Source: Aerococcaceae bacterium DSM 111022
GTDB lineage: Bacteria > Bacillota > Bacilli > Lactobacillales > Aerococcaceae
Direction of reading: 5' to 3'
DNA length: 64,000 bases
Assembly (NCBI GenBank): GCA_015863195.1
Contig: JACBXO010000001.1
Span: 300,828 to 364,827, forward strand
Shown here: piece after piece, positions 17,099-25,674 of the stretch
How the letters are laid out: the number at the start of each line of letters is the position of its first letter
How positions within the stretch are numbered: position 1 is the stretch's first letter
Translations under genes and position numbers: made by a program
Notes under the pieces: model-generated
The model's database searches: none
The model's input: only the letters and a program-made list of their open reading frames with translations
Told to the model about the DNA's origin: nothing

Positions 17099-18295
17099 GG
17101 AACAGTGGTTACACCAGATCCAGAGCCAACTCCAGAACCAGAGCCAACTCCGGACCCAGAACCGGAGACACCGGAAGAACCGGAAACGCCTGAAGAACCT
17201 GAAACTCCTGAAGTTCCAGAAACACCAACAGGTGATTATGCGGTTCAAAGAGGCGATACGCTTTATAGTATCGCAATTAGTAATGGGATGACGGTTGCTC
17301 AATTAAAAGCATTGAATAATTTAACGAGCGACATTATTGTACCGGGTCAACAATTAGTCTTAACTTCAGGTGGCGGAAATGTCGTAACACCACCAACTGG
17401 AAACGAAGAAGAAAATGCTTATACAGGAGACGACTTACCAGATTTAACAAATGCGGAAGTAACGGCAGTAAATTATGATGTTAAATTAAATGGTAAAGTT
17501 GAACCATTCCGTTCGACATTAGGAACTGAAGCGTCACCAATTTCAGTAGTCGACCACTTTGGTGAGCGATTCACTGTAACGAATGAATTAACTATCGGCG
17601 GTGAAACATTCTTAGAATTAACTCAAAATGGCATCGTTTCTGGATATGTTCCAGTATCAGCCGCTGTTGAAGTACCACAAGGTGTTAAAACAGTATATCT
17701 TGATGCAGGACACGGTGGATCAGAAACAGGCGCTTACCACTTTGGTACAGCAGAAAAAGACTTAAATACAGTGATTTCTAACCGCTTAGCCGACTTATTA
17801 AGAGGCCAAGGTTACCATGTTTATGAAACACGTCGTACAGATGTAGAAGTATCATTAACAGACCGCTCACAAGCAACAAACGAAATCATGCCAGATATCT
17901 TCATCAGTATTCACCATAATGCGATGGGATATCCAAACACAGGTACAGCCCGAGGAATCGAAGTTTTATATCATGACCCAAGAATTGACGAACCAGGATA
18001 TGAAACACTCGAACACCACGAAAGCACAGACATCATTCCAGAAGGAATCCGTCTCTCACAAGCATTACAAGACGAATTAATCGCCGCAACAGTAGGCACT
18101 GGTACAGTCAACCGAGGCATCCGCCCACAAAACTTACACGTAACCCGTGTAACAGACGTACCAGCAGCGTTGGTTGAATTAGGCTTCCAAGACAACTGGA
18201 CCGATTACCAATTAATCACAAACACTAATTACCAAACAAAATTAGTCAACGGATTATTAAACGGAATCAACGCCTTCTTCACAGGCATTAAATAA
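17099..18295 (+). pseudogene. LysM autolysin, C-terminal part (seventh LysM plus Amidase_3), after an in-frame stop
   Basis: The frame runs on directly from the TAA at 17096-17098 with no shift. After a Pro/Glu linker it encodes a seventh LysM (VQRGDTLYSIAISNGMTVAQ), a short SH3-like spacer (about 17450-17670) and an N-acetylmuramoyl-L-alanine amidase domain. The zinc-site motifs of Amidase_3 are present: LDAGHGGSETG, ISIHHNA and ALVELGF. GTG 17105 could start translation, but the only candidate ribosome binding site is too close and there is no signal peptide, so a separate product could not reach the wall. The amidase part is intact, so the stop looks recent, or is a sequencing error, or is read through. 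Confidence 0.8.
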
Positions 18296-18330
18296 TACTT
18301 TTTGAAAAGTATACCTAACCTATAATAGAG

Positions 18331-18375
18331 CAACAAACTCCGATCTCAGATTGGTGGTTTGTTGCTCTTTTTTTG
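18331..18375 (+). terminator. Terminator after the autolysin
   Basis: AGCAACAAAC pairs with GTTTGTTGCT, with inner pairing around AATCTGAGATC on the opposite strand, and is followed by a T run. Confidence 0.9.
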
Positions 18376-18753
18376 TTGTGTGAGTTGATATTATTTTAAG
18401 ATTTCTTCATAGAATAACCAGCACAAAATAGGGGACTGGAAGCTTTTGGCTGGTGATTAGATTACAAAACAATACTTTCCTAAGAAAAAAATAAAATTGA
18501 TTTAAATAATATTAGCATTAAATTTATTAATAATTCGAATTGGGATGAGTTTGTGAAAAAGGTTGATAAGTGGCGGATTGATCATTGAAAACCAGAGGTA
18601 ATCCGAGTTAATTAGGATAGTTTGTGAAACACAATGTTAAGTGTAAATGATGGTTTTGAAATTAGAAATAGCATATTATCAACGTTATTTTACTATTATT
18701 CTCATTTCTTGTGAAATTTTAATAAGAAATAACATGGTAATGACATTTCCAAG
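18376..18753. other. Intergenic region without recognised gene
   Basis: AT-rich sequence between the autolysin terminator and the NADH oxidase promoter. I see no ORF with a ribosome binding site, no array and no clear structured leader. Confidence 0.6.
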
Positions 18754-18762
18754 TGCTATAAT
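18754..18762 (+). promoter_or_regulatory. Extended -10 promoter of the NADH oxidase gene
   Basis: TGCTATAAT lies 42 bp before ATG 18804, and an AGGAGG ribosome binding site follows at 18793-18798. The -35 region is weak. Confidence 0.55.
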
Positions 18763-18803
18763 GAGCATGTAAAGAAAAGTGATAAATTTCTAGGAGGAAT
18801 AAA

Positions 18804-20144
18804 ATGAAAGTAGTAATTATTGGTACAAACCATGCGGGTATTGCGGCGGCGAATACTTTATTAGACCACTATGAAGATATTGAATTAGTGATGATCGATA
18901 AAAACTCAAACTTGAGTTATTTAGGTTGTGGGACAGCTTTATGGGTAGGTCGTCAAATTGATGGTTATGACCATTTATTCTATACTCGTCCAGAGGACTT
19001 TGAAGGTAAAGGCGCTAAAATTTTATTAGAAACAACTGTAAATGATGTTGATTACGATAATAAAGTTGTTTACGCAGTAACTAAAGACGGCGAAAAAGTG
19101 GAAGAGTCTTATGACAAATTAATCCACGCTACTGGATCTCGTCCAATTGCGCCAAAATTACCAGGTGCTGATTTAGAAGGCATGCACTTCTTAAAATTAT
19201 TCCAAGAAGGTCAAGAAGTTGACGCGGCATTATCTCACCCAGAAAAAGAAACGATTGCAGTTATCGGTGCGGGTTATATCGGTGTTGAAATCGCTGAAGC
19301 GGCTCAACGTCGTGGTAAAAAAGTATTATTATTTGATGCGGCGCCTACGTCATTATCAAACTACTATGATACTGAATTAACACATATCATGGACGAAAAC
19401 TTACGTAACAATGGTATTGAAACGCACTTTGGTGAATTAGCAACTGAATATATCGGAGACGAAAATGGTCATGTTGTTGGTCTGAAAACAACTGAAGGTG
19501 AATACGAAGCAGACGTTATTATTAACGCAATCGGATTCTTACCAAATGCGCCATTTGCCAAAGATCACTTAGAAACATTTGGAAACGGTGCTTACTTAGT
19601 TGACCGTACATTCAAAACGTCAGATGATGATGTTTATGCAATCGGTGACTGTGCGACAAACTTCTCTAACGTTACAAATAAACCAAACTATATCGCATTA
19701 GCTTCTAACGCGGTTCGTACTGGTATTGTTGCCGGTCATAACATTGGTGGCACTCACTTAGAAGGTGCTGGAATCCAAGGTTCAAACGGTATTTCAATCT
19801 TTGGCTTAAACTTAGTATCAACTGGTTTATCAGCGCGTTTAGCAGAAAAAGAAGGGTTCAAAGTGAAAGTATCTGACTTTGAAGATACTCAATTCCCATC
19901 ATTCATGCGTGAAAATGAAAAAGTTAAAATTCGTTTAGTATATGAAGAAGGAACAAACCGTTTATTAGGTGCACAATTGTTATCAAGATATGATATCTCA
20001 ATGGCAATCCACATGTACTCATTAGCAATCCAAGAACAAGTAACAATTGATAAATTACAATTGTTAGATATCTTCTTCTTACCACACTTCAACCAACCAT
20101 ATAACTACTTAACTATGGCAGCTTTAAACGCTGACAAAAACTAA
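18804..20144 (+). CDS. nox: NADH oxidase (FAD-dependent, pyridine nucleotide-disulfide family)
   Basis: 446 residues. An N-terminal FAD-binding fold (VVIIGTNHAGIAAAN) is followed by the single redox cysteine Cys42 in SYLGCGTALW, as in Lactobacillales NADH oxidase and peroxidase. The NAD-binding motif is IGAGYIGVEIAEA at about 155-167 and the second FAD motif is VYAIGDCAT at about 276-284. The absence of CoA-binding or rhodanese extensions and the overall similarity favour water-forming NADH oxidase, which regenerates NAD+ and removes oxygen. CoA-disulfide reductase is the main alternative. It is monocistronic with its own promoter and terminator. Confidence 0.88.
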   Translation: MKVVIIGTNHAGIAAANTLLDHYEDIELVMIDKNSNLSYLGCGTALWVGRQIDGYDHLFYTRPEDFEGKGAKILLETTVNDVDYDNKVVYAVTKDGEKVEESYDKLIHATGSRPIAPKLPGADLEGMHFLKLFQEGQEVDAALSHPEKETIAVIGAGYIGVEIAEAAQRRGKKVLLFDAAPTSLSNYYDTELTHIMDENLRNNGIETHFGELATEYIGDENGHVVGLKTTEGEYEADVIINAIGFLPNAPFAKDHLETFGNGAYLVDRTFKTSDDDVYAIGDCATNFSNVTNKPNYIALASNAVRTGIVAGHNIGGTHLEGAGIQGSNGISIFGLNLVSTGLSARLAEKEGFKVKVSDFEDTQFPSFMRENEKVKIRLVYEEGTNRLLGAQLLSRYDISMAIHMYSLAIQEQVTIDKLQLLDIFFLPHFNQPYNYLTMAALNADKN

Positions 20145-20165
20145 TAAAAGCGAATCCTTTTATCT

Positions 20166-20194
20166 GAGACTTCCTTCGGGAGGTCTCTTTTATT
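20166..20194 (+). terminator. Terminator after nox
   Basis: GAGACTTCC pairs with GGAGGTCTC around TTCG and is followed by TTTTATT. Confidence 0.9.
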
Positions 20195-20252
20195 GAAAAC
20201 TTTTCAGTAATCGGTTACAATCGATTTAATACACATAGATAGGATGATAATT

Positions 20253-20690
20253 ATGACAAAAACAGTCTATACAAACTATTGGTTAAATAAGTATACCGAT
20301 CAAAAAAAGGAACATGGAAGTTATAACTCGGAAGAAGAAGCGGTAGCAGGTATTGAAGCGTGGTGGGAATTACACAAAGATAATTATCAAAATGTTGAAC
20401 ATGTACGGACGAACACAGGTGCTTTAGAAATTAACTATGGCGAAGAACAATATGTTTACCGCGTTGAAAAACGTGAAATCGACGGAAATATCCCAGCCGC
20501 TAATCCGAAAAAACGCCCAGCGGGGGAAATTCAACGCATCCGCTCACAACACAATATCGACGACGCCTTATACTTATTTGAAGAATTAGCTCAACCATAC
20601 CAAGACCGTTTAATCATTGCCATGCATGACGGGCAAAAATTACTCCAATATCTCTATGACGAAAAAGGCTGCCCCGTAAAAAAATTCTAG
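20253..20690 (+). CDS. Conserved-looking hypothetical cytoplasmic protein
   Basis: 145 residues from ATG 20253, with AGGA 8 bp upstream; the in-frame ATG 20244 lies inside that site. The N-terminal half is rich in Trp/Tyr/Glu (TNYWLNKYTDQKKEHGSY, WWELHKDNYQ) and the C-terminal half is helical (DDALYLFEELAQPYQDRL). There is no signal peptide or membrane segment. I do not recognise the family. It is a single gene between the nox terminator and its own terminator. Confidence 0.7.
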   Translation: MTKTVYTNYWLNKYTDQKKEHGSYNSEEEAVAGIEAWWELHKDNYQNVEHVRTNTGALEINYGEEQYVYRVEKREIDGNIPAANPKKRPAGEIQRIRSQHNIDDALYLFEELAQPYQDRLIIAMHDGQKLLQYLYDEKGCPVKKF

Positions 20691-20696
20691 TTTATC

Positions 20697-20729
20697 AAGA
20701 TATGACGCATCTGTGTCATATCTTTTTTA
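20697..20729 (+). terminator. Terminator after the 145-residue protein
   Basis: AGATATGAC pairs with GTCATATCT around GCATCTGT and ends in TTTTTT. Confidence 0.9.
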
Positions 20730-20800
20730 CATCCATAGTCTTATAAAAAACGCCTACATCTATGGTAAAATAAGGTTAAGGAATCAAAGGAGGAGATATT

Positions 20801-21181
20801 ATGTCACTATTCGATAGACTTGCTGGTAACGCTGGTAAAATTAACAATGATGCCATTTTGAAAGATGTTGGACCCTTTATTTTAGATAATGAAAGCGTAT
20901 TGCATTCATTTAAATTAGTGCGTGACTTAATTATATTTACAGATAAACGCTTAATTTTAATTGATGTCCAAGGCACAACCGGACGCAAACGCACCTATGA
21001 AATTGTACCTTATGACTCAATTAGTCGCTTTGCGATTGAAACGGCAGGAACGTTTGATACGGATTCAGAACTGAAAATTTATATCTCAAGTGCGACGCAA
21101 CCAACTTATTCACTTGAATTAGGCCGCAATGCTGATCATGTTTATGAAATTGCGAAAACATTAAGTAGCGCCATTCTATAA
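20801..21181 (+). CDS. Bacterial PH-domain protein
   Basis: 126 residues. Motifs NDAILKDVGPFILDNESVLH and LIIFTDKRLILIDVQGTTGRK match the small bacterial pleckstrin-homology-like family (PF08000, bPH_1), whose members are short cytoplasmic proteins. The second half has the typical ISRFAIETAGTFDTDSELKI. Molecular function of the family is unknown. A GGAGGAG ribosome binding site precedes ATG 20801. The next gene, a membrane protein, starts 32 bp downstream, so the two are probably co-transcribed. Confidence 0.85.
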   Translation: MSLFDRLAGNAGKINNDAILKDVGPFILDNESVLHSFKLVRDLIIFTDKRLILIDVQGTTGRKRTYEIVPYDSISRFAIETAGTFDTDSELKIYISSATQPTYSLELGRNADHVYEIAKTLSSAIL

Positions 21182-21213
21182 TTAAGTGGCGTGTTAAAAA
21201 GGAGCGAACCATC

Positions 21214-21987
21214 ATGATGAATCAACCGTCTCCAACAGTACAACAAGCCCACCGGGCTTTAGTCGATAATTTAAAGTATATTGCACTGCATATGCTGATT
21301 ATGTTTTTTGCCACCGCAATTTTTGATACAACAATTGATATTCCAGCCGATGATTTTCAAAATTTTCAGGGACAGGAATTTTTTGAATTGGATATTTTAG
21401 GCTATATTAAATCTACTTTACTTGCGACCATTACGGTTATTTATACGCGGGCCATTGTTATTAAATTGGTTAACCCACAAGAAATAACAGTGCGGGAATC
21501 GTCGTTTTTACAAACATCGGGTAGTGAATGGTTACGTATTTTCTTAAATTCACTGTTAATCAGTTTAATTTCTGGATTACTTGCTGTCTTGGCATTTCTG
21601 GTAATCTTATTCCTTTTCACAATGATAGGAATTGGCAGTTTTGCGATTTTACCAGAATTTGGTAGCTTTGGCGTGATTGTAGCGCTATTCATCGTTTCTT
21701 TCTTACTAATGATCTATTTAAGTATCATCTTAAGTTTAATTGAACCGATGTTAGCCTTTGATATTGAAGCAAGATTATCACTTGGTCAAATTTTCACACG
21801 CTCAATCGGCATTGCTTACCGCAATTTTGGTCAATTACTCAAAGTCACTTTCGTAAGCATTGGCTTAGTTTTGGCAGGAATATTACTCTTCGTGGTTGGT
21901 TTAATTTACACCATCCCACTTGTAATGGTGTATGTTCATTTAAACTATATCGACATTTTCAGCCGTGAATCGGCACAATTTGAATAG
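21214..21987 (+). CDS. Multi-pass membrane protein of unknown function
   Basis: 257 residues (or 256 from the adjacent ATG 21217) preceded by AAAAAGGAG. Hydrophobic segments lie at about residues 23-38, 66-84, 108-140, 150-180 and 205-235, suggesting five or six membrane spans. The pattern resembles the membrane domains annotated in glycerophosphodiester phosphodiesterase fusions and YciC-like proteins, but no catalytic part is present and I do not name a function. It follows the PH-domain gene and ends at a terminator. Confidence 0.7.
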   Translation: MMNQPSPTVQQAHRALVDNLKYIALHMLIMFFATAIFDTTIDIPADDFQNFQGQEFFELDILGYIKSTLLATITVIYTRAIVIKLVNPQEITVRESSFLQTSGSEWLRIFLNSLLISLISGLLAVLAFLVILFLFTMIGIGSFAILPEFGSFGVIVALFIVSFLLMIYLSIILSLIEPMLAFDIEARLSLGQIFTRSIGIAYRNFGQLLKVTFVSIGLVLAGILLFVVGLIYTIPLVMVYVHLNYIDIFSRESAQFE

Positions 21988-21993
21988 AAATAC

Positions 21994-22020
21994 GGCTTAG
22001 GATGCGTCCTAAGCCTTTTT
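21994..22020 (+). terminator. Terminator after the membrane protein gene
   Basis: GGCTTAGGA pairs with TCCTAAGCC around TGCG and is followed by a T run. Confidence 0.9.
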
Positions 22021-22069
22021 AAATGCAAGCGAGTATGATTGATGTATAATGGGGAAAAGGAGTGTTTAA

Positions 22070-22507
22070 ATGTCAAAAATTACCCAAAAAGGACTCATTG
22101 GAGCCTGGCTATTAGAAGATTACTTTATTGAAGACAACGAAGGAAACCGTGAATACCCATTAGGCGAAAACGCCCAAGGAATCATCATGTATACACCCGA
22201 CGGCTATATGTCCGCCCAATTAATGACACCAGATCGTCCCGAATTTGCCGTCAATAATATGCACAAAGGCCAACCCGACGAATACGCCAAAGCCGCCGGA
22301 GGCTACCACGCCTATTCAGGACGTTTTGAATTTGACGAAGAAAAACAAGAATTACGTCACTTCATGGATATCTCACTATTCCCAAATTATGTCGGCGATT
22401 CCCAAGTCCGCGAAGCCCGCGTGGTTGGCGACATTTTGTATGTCTCAAATCCCAAATTTAATAACCAATTAGTTTGGCGACGCGCTAAAGATAATAGCGG
22501 AAACTAA
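22070..22507 (+). CDS. Lipocalin-like domain protein
   Basis: 145 residues. The start LIGAWLLEDYFIED and the following YPLGENAQGIIMYTPDGYMS match the lipocalin-like family PF13924, small cytoplasmic beta-barrels often encoded near biosynthetic or detoxification genes. There is no signal peptide. The ligand is unknown. It has its own ribosome binding site (AAAAGGAG) and converges on brnQ, sharing a bidirectional terminator. Confidence 0.8.
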   Translation: MSKITQKGLIGAWLLEDYFIEDNEGNREYPLGENAQGIIMYTPDGYMSAQLMTPDRPEFAVNNMHKGQPDEYAKAAGGYHAYSGRFEFDEEKQELRHFMDISLFPNYVGDSQVREARVVGDILYVSNPKFNNQLVWRRAKDNSGN

Positions 22508-22524
22508 CATTTTATTAGAAAAAA

Positions 22525-22571
22525 TATAGCACCTAGAATCGGAGTTAGTCACTTCGATTTTAGGTGCTATA
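22525..22571. terminator. Bidirectional terminator between the lipocalin-like gene and brnQ
   Basis: TATAGCACCTA pairs exactly with TAGGTGCTATA, with inner AATCG/CGATT pairing. The right arm overlaps the brnQ stop codon (22567-22569). Confidence 0.85.
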
Positions 22572-23904
22572 CTTTTAAAAAATATTTATTTCTTGTGGTG
22601 AAAAACGCGATTAGCGCTGCGATAACAGCGGGTAATACCCAGCCGAGGCCGTAAGTGAAGAAAGGCACGTACGCTGTTGCCGCGGTTAAAATGGGCTGGA
22701 AAATGCCATTTGTGGCCAGCGGCGTGGCGTTAATCATATCTAGGAGCGCGAAAGGCGCTGTTGCTATCAGTGCCCATTGGTAAACGCGCGTGTGGTCGTT
22801 AAAAATTGGCGCTAGATTGGCTAGAATGATGATAACAATCGTGAATGGGTAAATGAAAACAAGGACCGGTAAGCTGAGTGAAATGATTGTTTCTAAGCCG
22901 AAGTTCGCAACAGCGACTGAAACAAAAATTAATACAGCAACGGCTGTTTTATATGAGAATTTATTCGGATACATGACTTGTAAAATTTCGGCTGTGGATG
23001 TAATTAATCCAATTCCGGTCTTTAAACAAGCGACAGTAACGGTAATCAGTAACATAACCGAGCCAAAGCCAGATAAATAGTGATTAGCAATTTTAGCCAG
23101 AATTTCACCACCATTGGTTGATGGGGCGAACTGACCTAATTGAGTGGCACCCATCCACATTAATGGTGCATAAATCAGAACCATTAAGAGCGAAGAAACG
23201 ATGCCGGCTTGTAATACGGAACGACTAATTGTTTTCGTGTCTTTGATGCCTAATTGTTTAATGGCTTGAATGACAATGATCCCAAAAGCCAGACTCGCGA
23301 TCGCATCCATCGTGTTATAACCGTCCTGGAGACCGGTGGTGAGTGCGCGTGCGTCATAAGGCGCTACCGGGGTTTGGCTGGCTGCTTCACCCATTGGATT
23401 GAGGAAAGCTAACACAATTAAGATACCAATTAAAATTAAAAATGCGGGGTTAAAGTATTTTCCGATAATATTCATAATGTTTGACTTTGATAAGCTGAAA
23501 TACCAAACAATCCCGAAAAACAGGATGGAAAAGATAAATAAACTCAGCGAACCATCGATGAATGGCGCAACCCCAATTTCATGCGAAACCGTTGCTAAAC
23601 GAGGAATCGCGAATAAGGGGCCAATCGTTAAATAAAGGACGAGAGTGAATACCTTAGCCAGTTTCGGCATAATATGACTCGATAAGTCATATAGATCACG
23701 GCGTTGTGTGACTCCTAGGGCATTGACCCCCAGTAATGGTAGTCCGACGGCAGTGATAATAAATCCAATCATGGCTGGGTATAGATTGCTTCCAGACTGT
23801 TGTCCGAGCATTAGTGGGAAAATTAAGTTTCCTGCACCAAAGAATAGCCCAAACAGCATTGAACCAATCGTTAATAGTTGTTTAAATGTTAGTTTTTGTT
23901 GCAT
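22567..23904 (-). CDS. brnQ: Branched-chain amino acid transporter, LIVCS family
   Basis: 445 residues from ATG 23904, with GATGAGGTG just upstream. Twelve hydrophobic segments are visible and the family signature LFGLFFGAGNLIFPLMLGQQ is present near the N-terminus, identifying a Na+- or H+-coupled symporter for leucine, isoleucine and valine. It lies about 9.6 kb from ilvE but has its own promoter-like region (TATACT about 45 bp upstream). No leader peptide or T-box is visible before it. Length is normal. Confidence 0.93.
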   Translation of the reverse strand: MQQKLTFKQLLTIGSMLFGLFFGAGNLIFPLMLGQQSGSNLYPAMIGFIITAVGLPLLGVNALGVTQRRDLYDLSSHIMPKLAKVFTLVLYLTIGPLFAIPRLATVSHEIGVAPFIDGSLSLFIFSILFFGIVWYFSLSKSNIMNIIGKYFNPAFLILIGILIVLAFLNPMGEAASQTPVAPYDARALTTGLQDGYNTMDAIASLAFGIIVIQAIKQLGIKDTKTISRSVLQAGIVSSLLMVLIYAPLMWMGATQLGQFAPSTNGGEILAKIANHYLSGFGSVMLLITVTVACLKTGIGLITSTAEILQVMYPNKFSYKTAVAVLIFVSVAVANFGLETIISLSLPVLVFIYPFTIVIIILANLAPIFNDHTRVYQWALIATAPFALLDMINATPLATNGIFQPILTAATAYVPFFTYGLGWVLPAVIAALIAFFTTRNKYFLKV

Positions 23905-23989
23905 CCTCACACCTCATCCTTCAAAAAATAGTTATCTAAAAGTATACAGTAATTTAGATACATGTAAAATTACATTTGGATGAGAGTTA

Positions 23990-24740
23990 TCACGGGATGT
24001 TAATAATGGGTGGGTTTTCAGTGAAAACGGTTGCTTAATAGTTAGCAAGGATAGCTTGGTAGCTAGGTTTAAGAATGAAATTTTTTTGTGCGGAGATGTA
24101 TTTGTGAACTTTGTTGTATTTGTATATAAAATTGTGTTGGTTACCGGGAGGAATTGGTTGTGGGGATGTTGAAATTTAAGGGTGATTGTTTGATGGATGG
24201 ATTTTGAATTGATGTGGTGTGAAATTCGCTTTAGGAATTATGTAAACTCGAGCTTGGGTTGATTGATGGTAGAACTTTTTGGGATTTTATGAATGGATCT
24301 AGTGTTTAAAACGGATCGAATGTCAAGCATTAGTTAATGGGTATTTGATTAGCAGTAAATCTGAAATGAGCTCAAAACAGCGTCTAAGGAAATGGAATGG
24401 ATGGATTTGGTTGTTGGATGGTTAGGTGTAGAATTGAAGTTAGTAGATTTAATTCATTGGTGGAAATTTTGTGTGTTATGGATTAGATTGTTAAGCGGCT
24501 GATGGAATTAAAATATGTGTAACAGTTGATGGGGATATTTTGAAATGATAAATTGCTAAATAAAGATTGAAGTTAGATAATTATGGATTGAATTCATCGT
24601 TAGACAGACACTTATATAGAATTGATTCTGAAATGAGCTTAAAATGTCATTTGAGGAAATTAGCTGATATTGTTTGTTGGTGGTTAGTTTTAATAAAAAC
24701 AATATAATGTATATTATGTAAACCCAAATACAAAAATAAG
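23990..24740. other. 750-bp G/T-skewed non-coding region
   Basis: The + strand is strongly enriched in G and T over A and C with no sustained ORF. A perfect TGAAATGATAA word occurs at 24541-24551, and two related blocks beginning CTGAAATGAGCT occur at 24361 and 24628. It may be a decayed gene or a degenerate array. I see no function. Confidence 0.5.
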
Positions 24741-24741
24741 A

Positions 24742-24772
24742 AAAAGCAGAAATTTGGACTGCTCTTTCTTGG
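24742..24772 (-). terminator. Terminator after the RHH protein gene
   Basis: On the minus strand AGCAG pairs with CTGCT, followed by TTTTTC, about 35 bp past the stop. It is a weak hairpin. Confidence 0.5.
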
Positions 24773-24803
24773 GATTTGTGTTTTGGGGATTTTTTGGACT
24801 TAA

Positions 24804-25034
24804 TTATTTACTTAGTAGTTGTTCCATTTCATCTTGAGTGATTCCAACTTCATTACTTTCAATTGAATATCTGATAGTATCTTGCAGTTCAGTTAAATCT
24901 AGATCATCTTCGATTTTATCAAAGACAGTATTTCGATATAGATCATTTACTGAAATGTCATGTGTGCGTGCGTACTCTGAAACTATGTCATATTCTTCAT
25001 TTGGAATTGTAAATGTGATGGTTTGCTGTGACAT
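24804..25034 (-). CDS. RelB/DUF6290-like ribbon-helix-helix antitoxin, orphan
   Basis: 76 residues from ATG 25034, preceded by GGAGGTAAGTAAT; the upstream in-frame ATG at 25049 lies before that site. The N-terminal TITFTIPNEEYDIVSEYART is the beta-strand plus helix of ribbon-helix-helix antitoxins and DISVNDLYRNTVFDKIEDD the following helix. Such proteins are normally paired with a RelE-type toxin gene a few bases downstream. Here the next 60 bp hold only a terminator, so the toxin is missing. A role as a stand-alone repressor or addiction remnant is inferred. Confidence 0.75.
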   Translation of the reverse strand: MSQQTITFTIPNEEYDIVSEYARTHDISVNDLYRNTVFDKIEDDLDLTELQDTIRYSIESNEVGITQDEMEQLLSK

Positions 25035-25217
25035 ATTACTTACCTCCAAAATTGTACTATTAACTTGTTATTCATTATAGCAAAACTTACTTTTATAAAA
25101 AGCATTGCTAAACAATATACCTTAAGATTCATTACTCATCTGCGGGGTTAAAATTTAGGATAGATTTCTTGACTCAACGAGTTGCTGTTAGTTTTATAAC
25201 TCCCGATTTAGGGTCGA

Positions 25218-25356
25218 TTATCATCTTGCGAGGATAAACTAAGTGAAATGATAATTTTGGACAGTTTATTATCATTTCAAACTCAATTTCAAAATATTTT
25301 GATAATTTTGAGCCGTTTTTTATCATTTCACACCCTATTTTAAAAAGTTTTGATAA
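25218..25356. repeat. Inverted-word array A3 (TTATCATTTCA, 51-bp period)
   Basis: Six 11-bp words start at 25218, 25244, 25269, 25295, 25320 and 25346, spaced 26, 25, 26, 25 and 26 bp, exactly the ladder of array A1 22 kb away. Orientation alternates. Spacers after reverse words read TTTTGGACAGTTTA and TTTTGAGCCGTTTT, close to A1. An ORF can be drawn through it only because the 51-bp period is a multiple of three. Confidence 0.9.
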
Positions 25357-25406
25357 TCCGCTCGGAATAAACCAACCGAATTTCAACCAAAATCTCCACA
25401 GCACAC

Positions 25407-25565
25407 TTAATCCTTCCCTGCCATATCAATCACAATCCCGGACATAATTCCAATTACCAGACCAAAGATGATATTATCCAAAGCGCTCATGAAAATAATT
25501 CCCAACACAAGACCTATAACCATACCTCGACCTGGGAGCCATCCATTACCGTTATTTCTATTCAC
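25407..25565 (-). CDS. Small glycine-rich membrane protein, 52 residues
   Basis: Probable start GTG 25565 with GGTAGGTG about 8 bp upstream; GTG 25577 is an alternative. The stop is TAA 25409-25407. Sequence features are a hydrophilic RNNGNGW start, then GRGMVIGLVLGIIFMSALDN and IIFGLVIGIMSGIVIDMAG, two glycine-punctuated hydrophobic segments joined by a conserved LDN. It has the same plan as the two proteins at 35051 and 35344, so it is a third member of that small family. Function is unknown. It is too short for usual ORF cut-offs. Confidence 0.65.
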   Translation of the reverse strand: MNRNNGNGWLPGRGMVIGLVLGIIFMSALDNIIFGLVIGIMSGIVIDMAGKD

Positions 25566-25605
25566 TTCATTGTTCACCTACCAATCGAAATCCACCACAA
25601 AAACA

Positions 25606-25657
25606 AAAAAACTCCCACGAAGCAGGCAGACAAACATCTGCACCCACTCCATGGGAG
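25606..25657 (-). terminator. Terminator after the aldehyde dehydrogenase gene
   Basis: On the minus strand CTCCCATGGA... pairs with ...GTGGGAG, with inner GCAGA/TCTGC pairing and a T run. A related hairpin follows the aldehyde dehydrogenase fragment at about 39.4 kb. Confidence 0.8.
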
Positions 25658-25674
25658 AATACTTTACCTAAAAA

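Noticed and set aside
25174..25404. 76-codon minus-strand ORF through array A3
   Set aside because: Same reason: the reading frame follows the 51-bp repeat, the composition is low-complexity, and there is no start signal.
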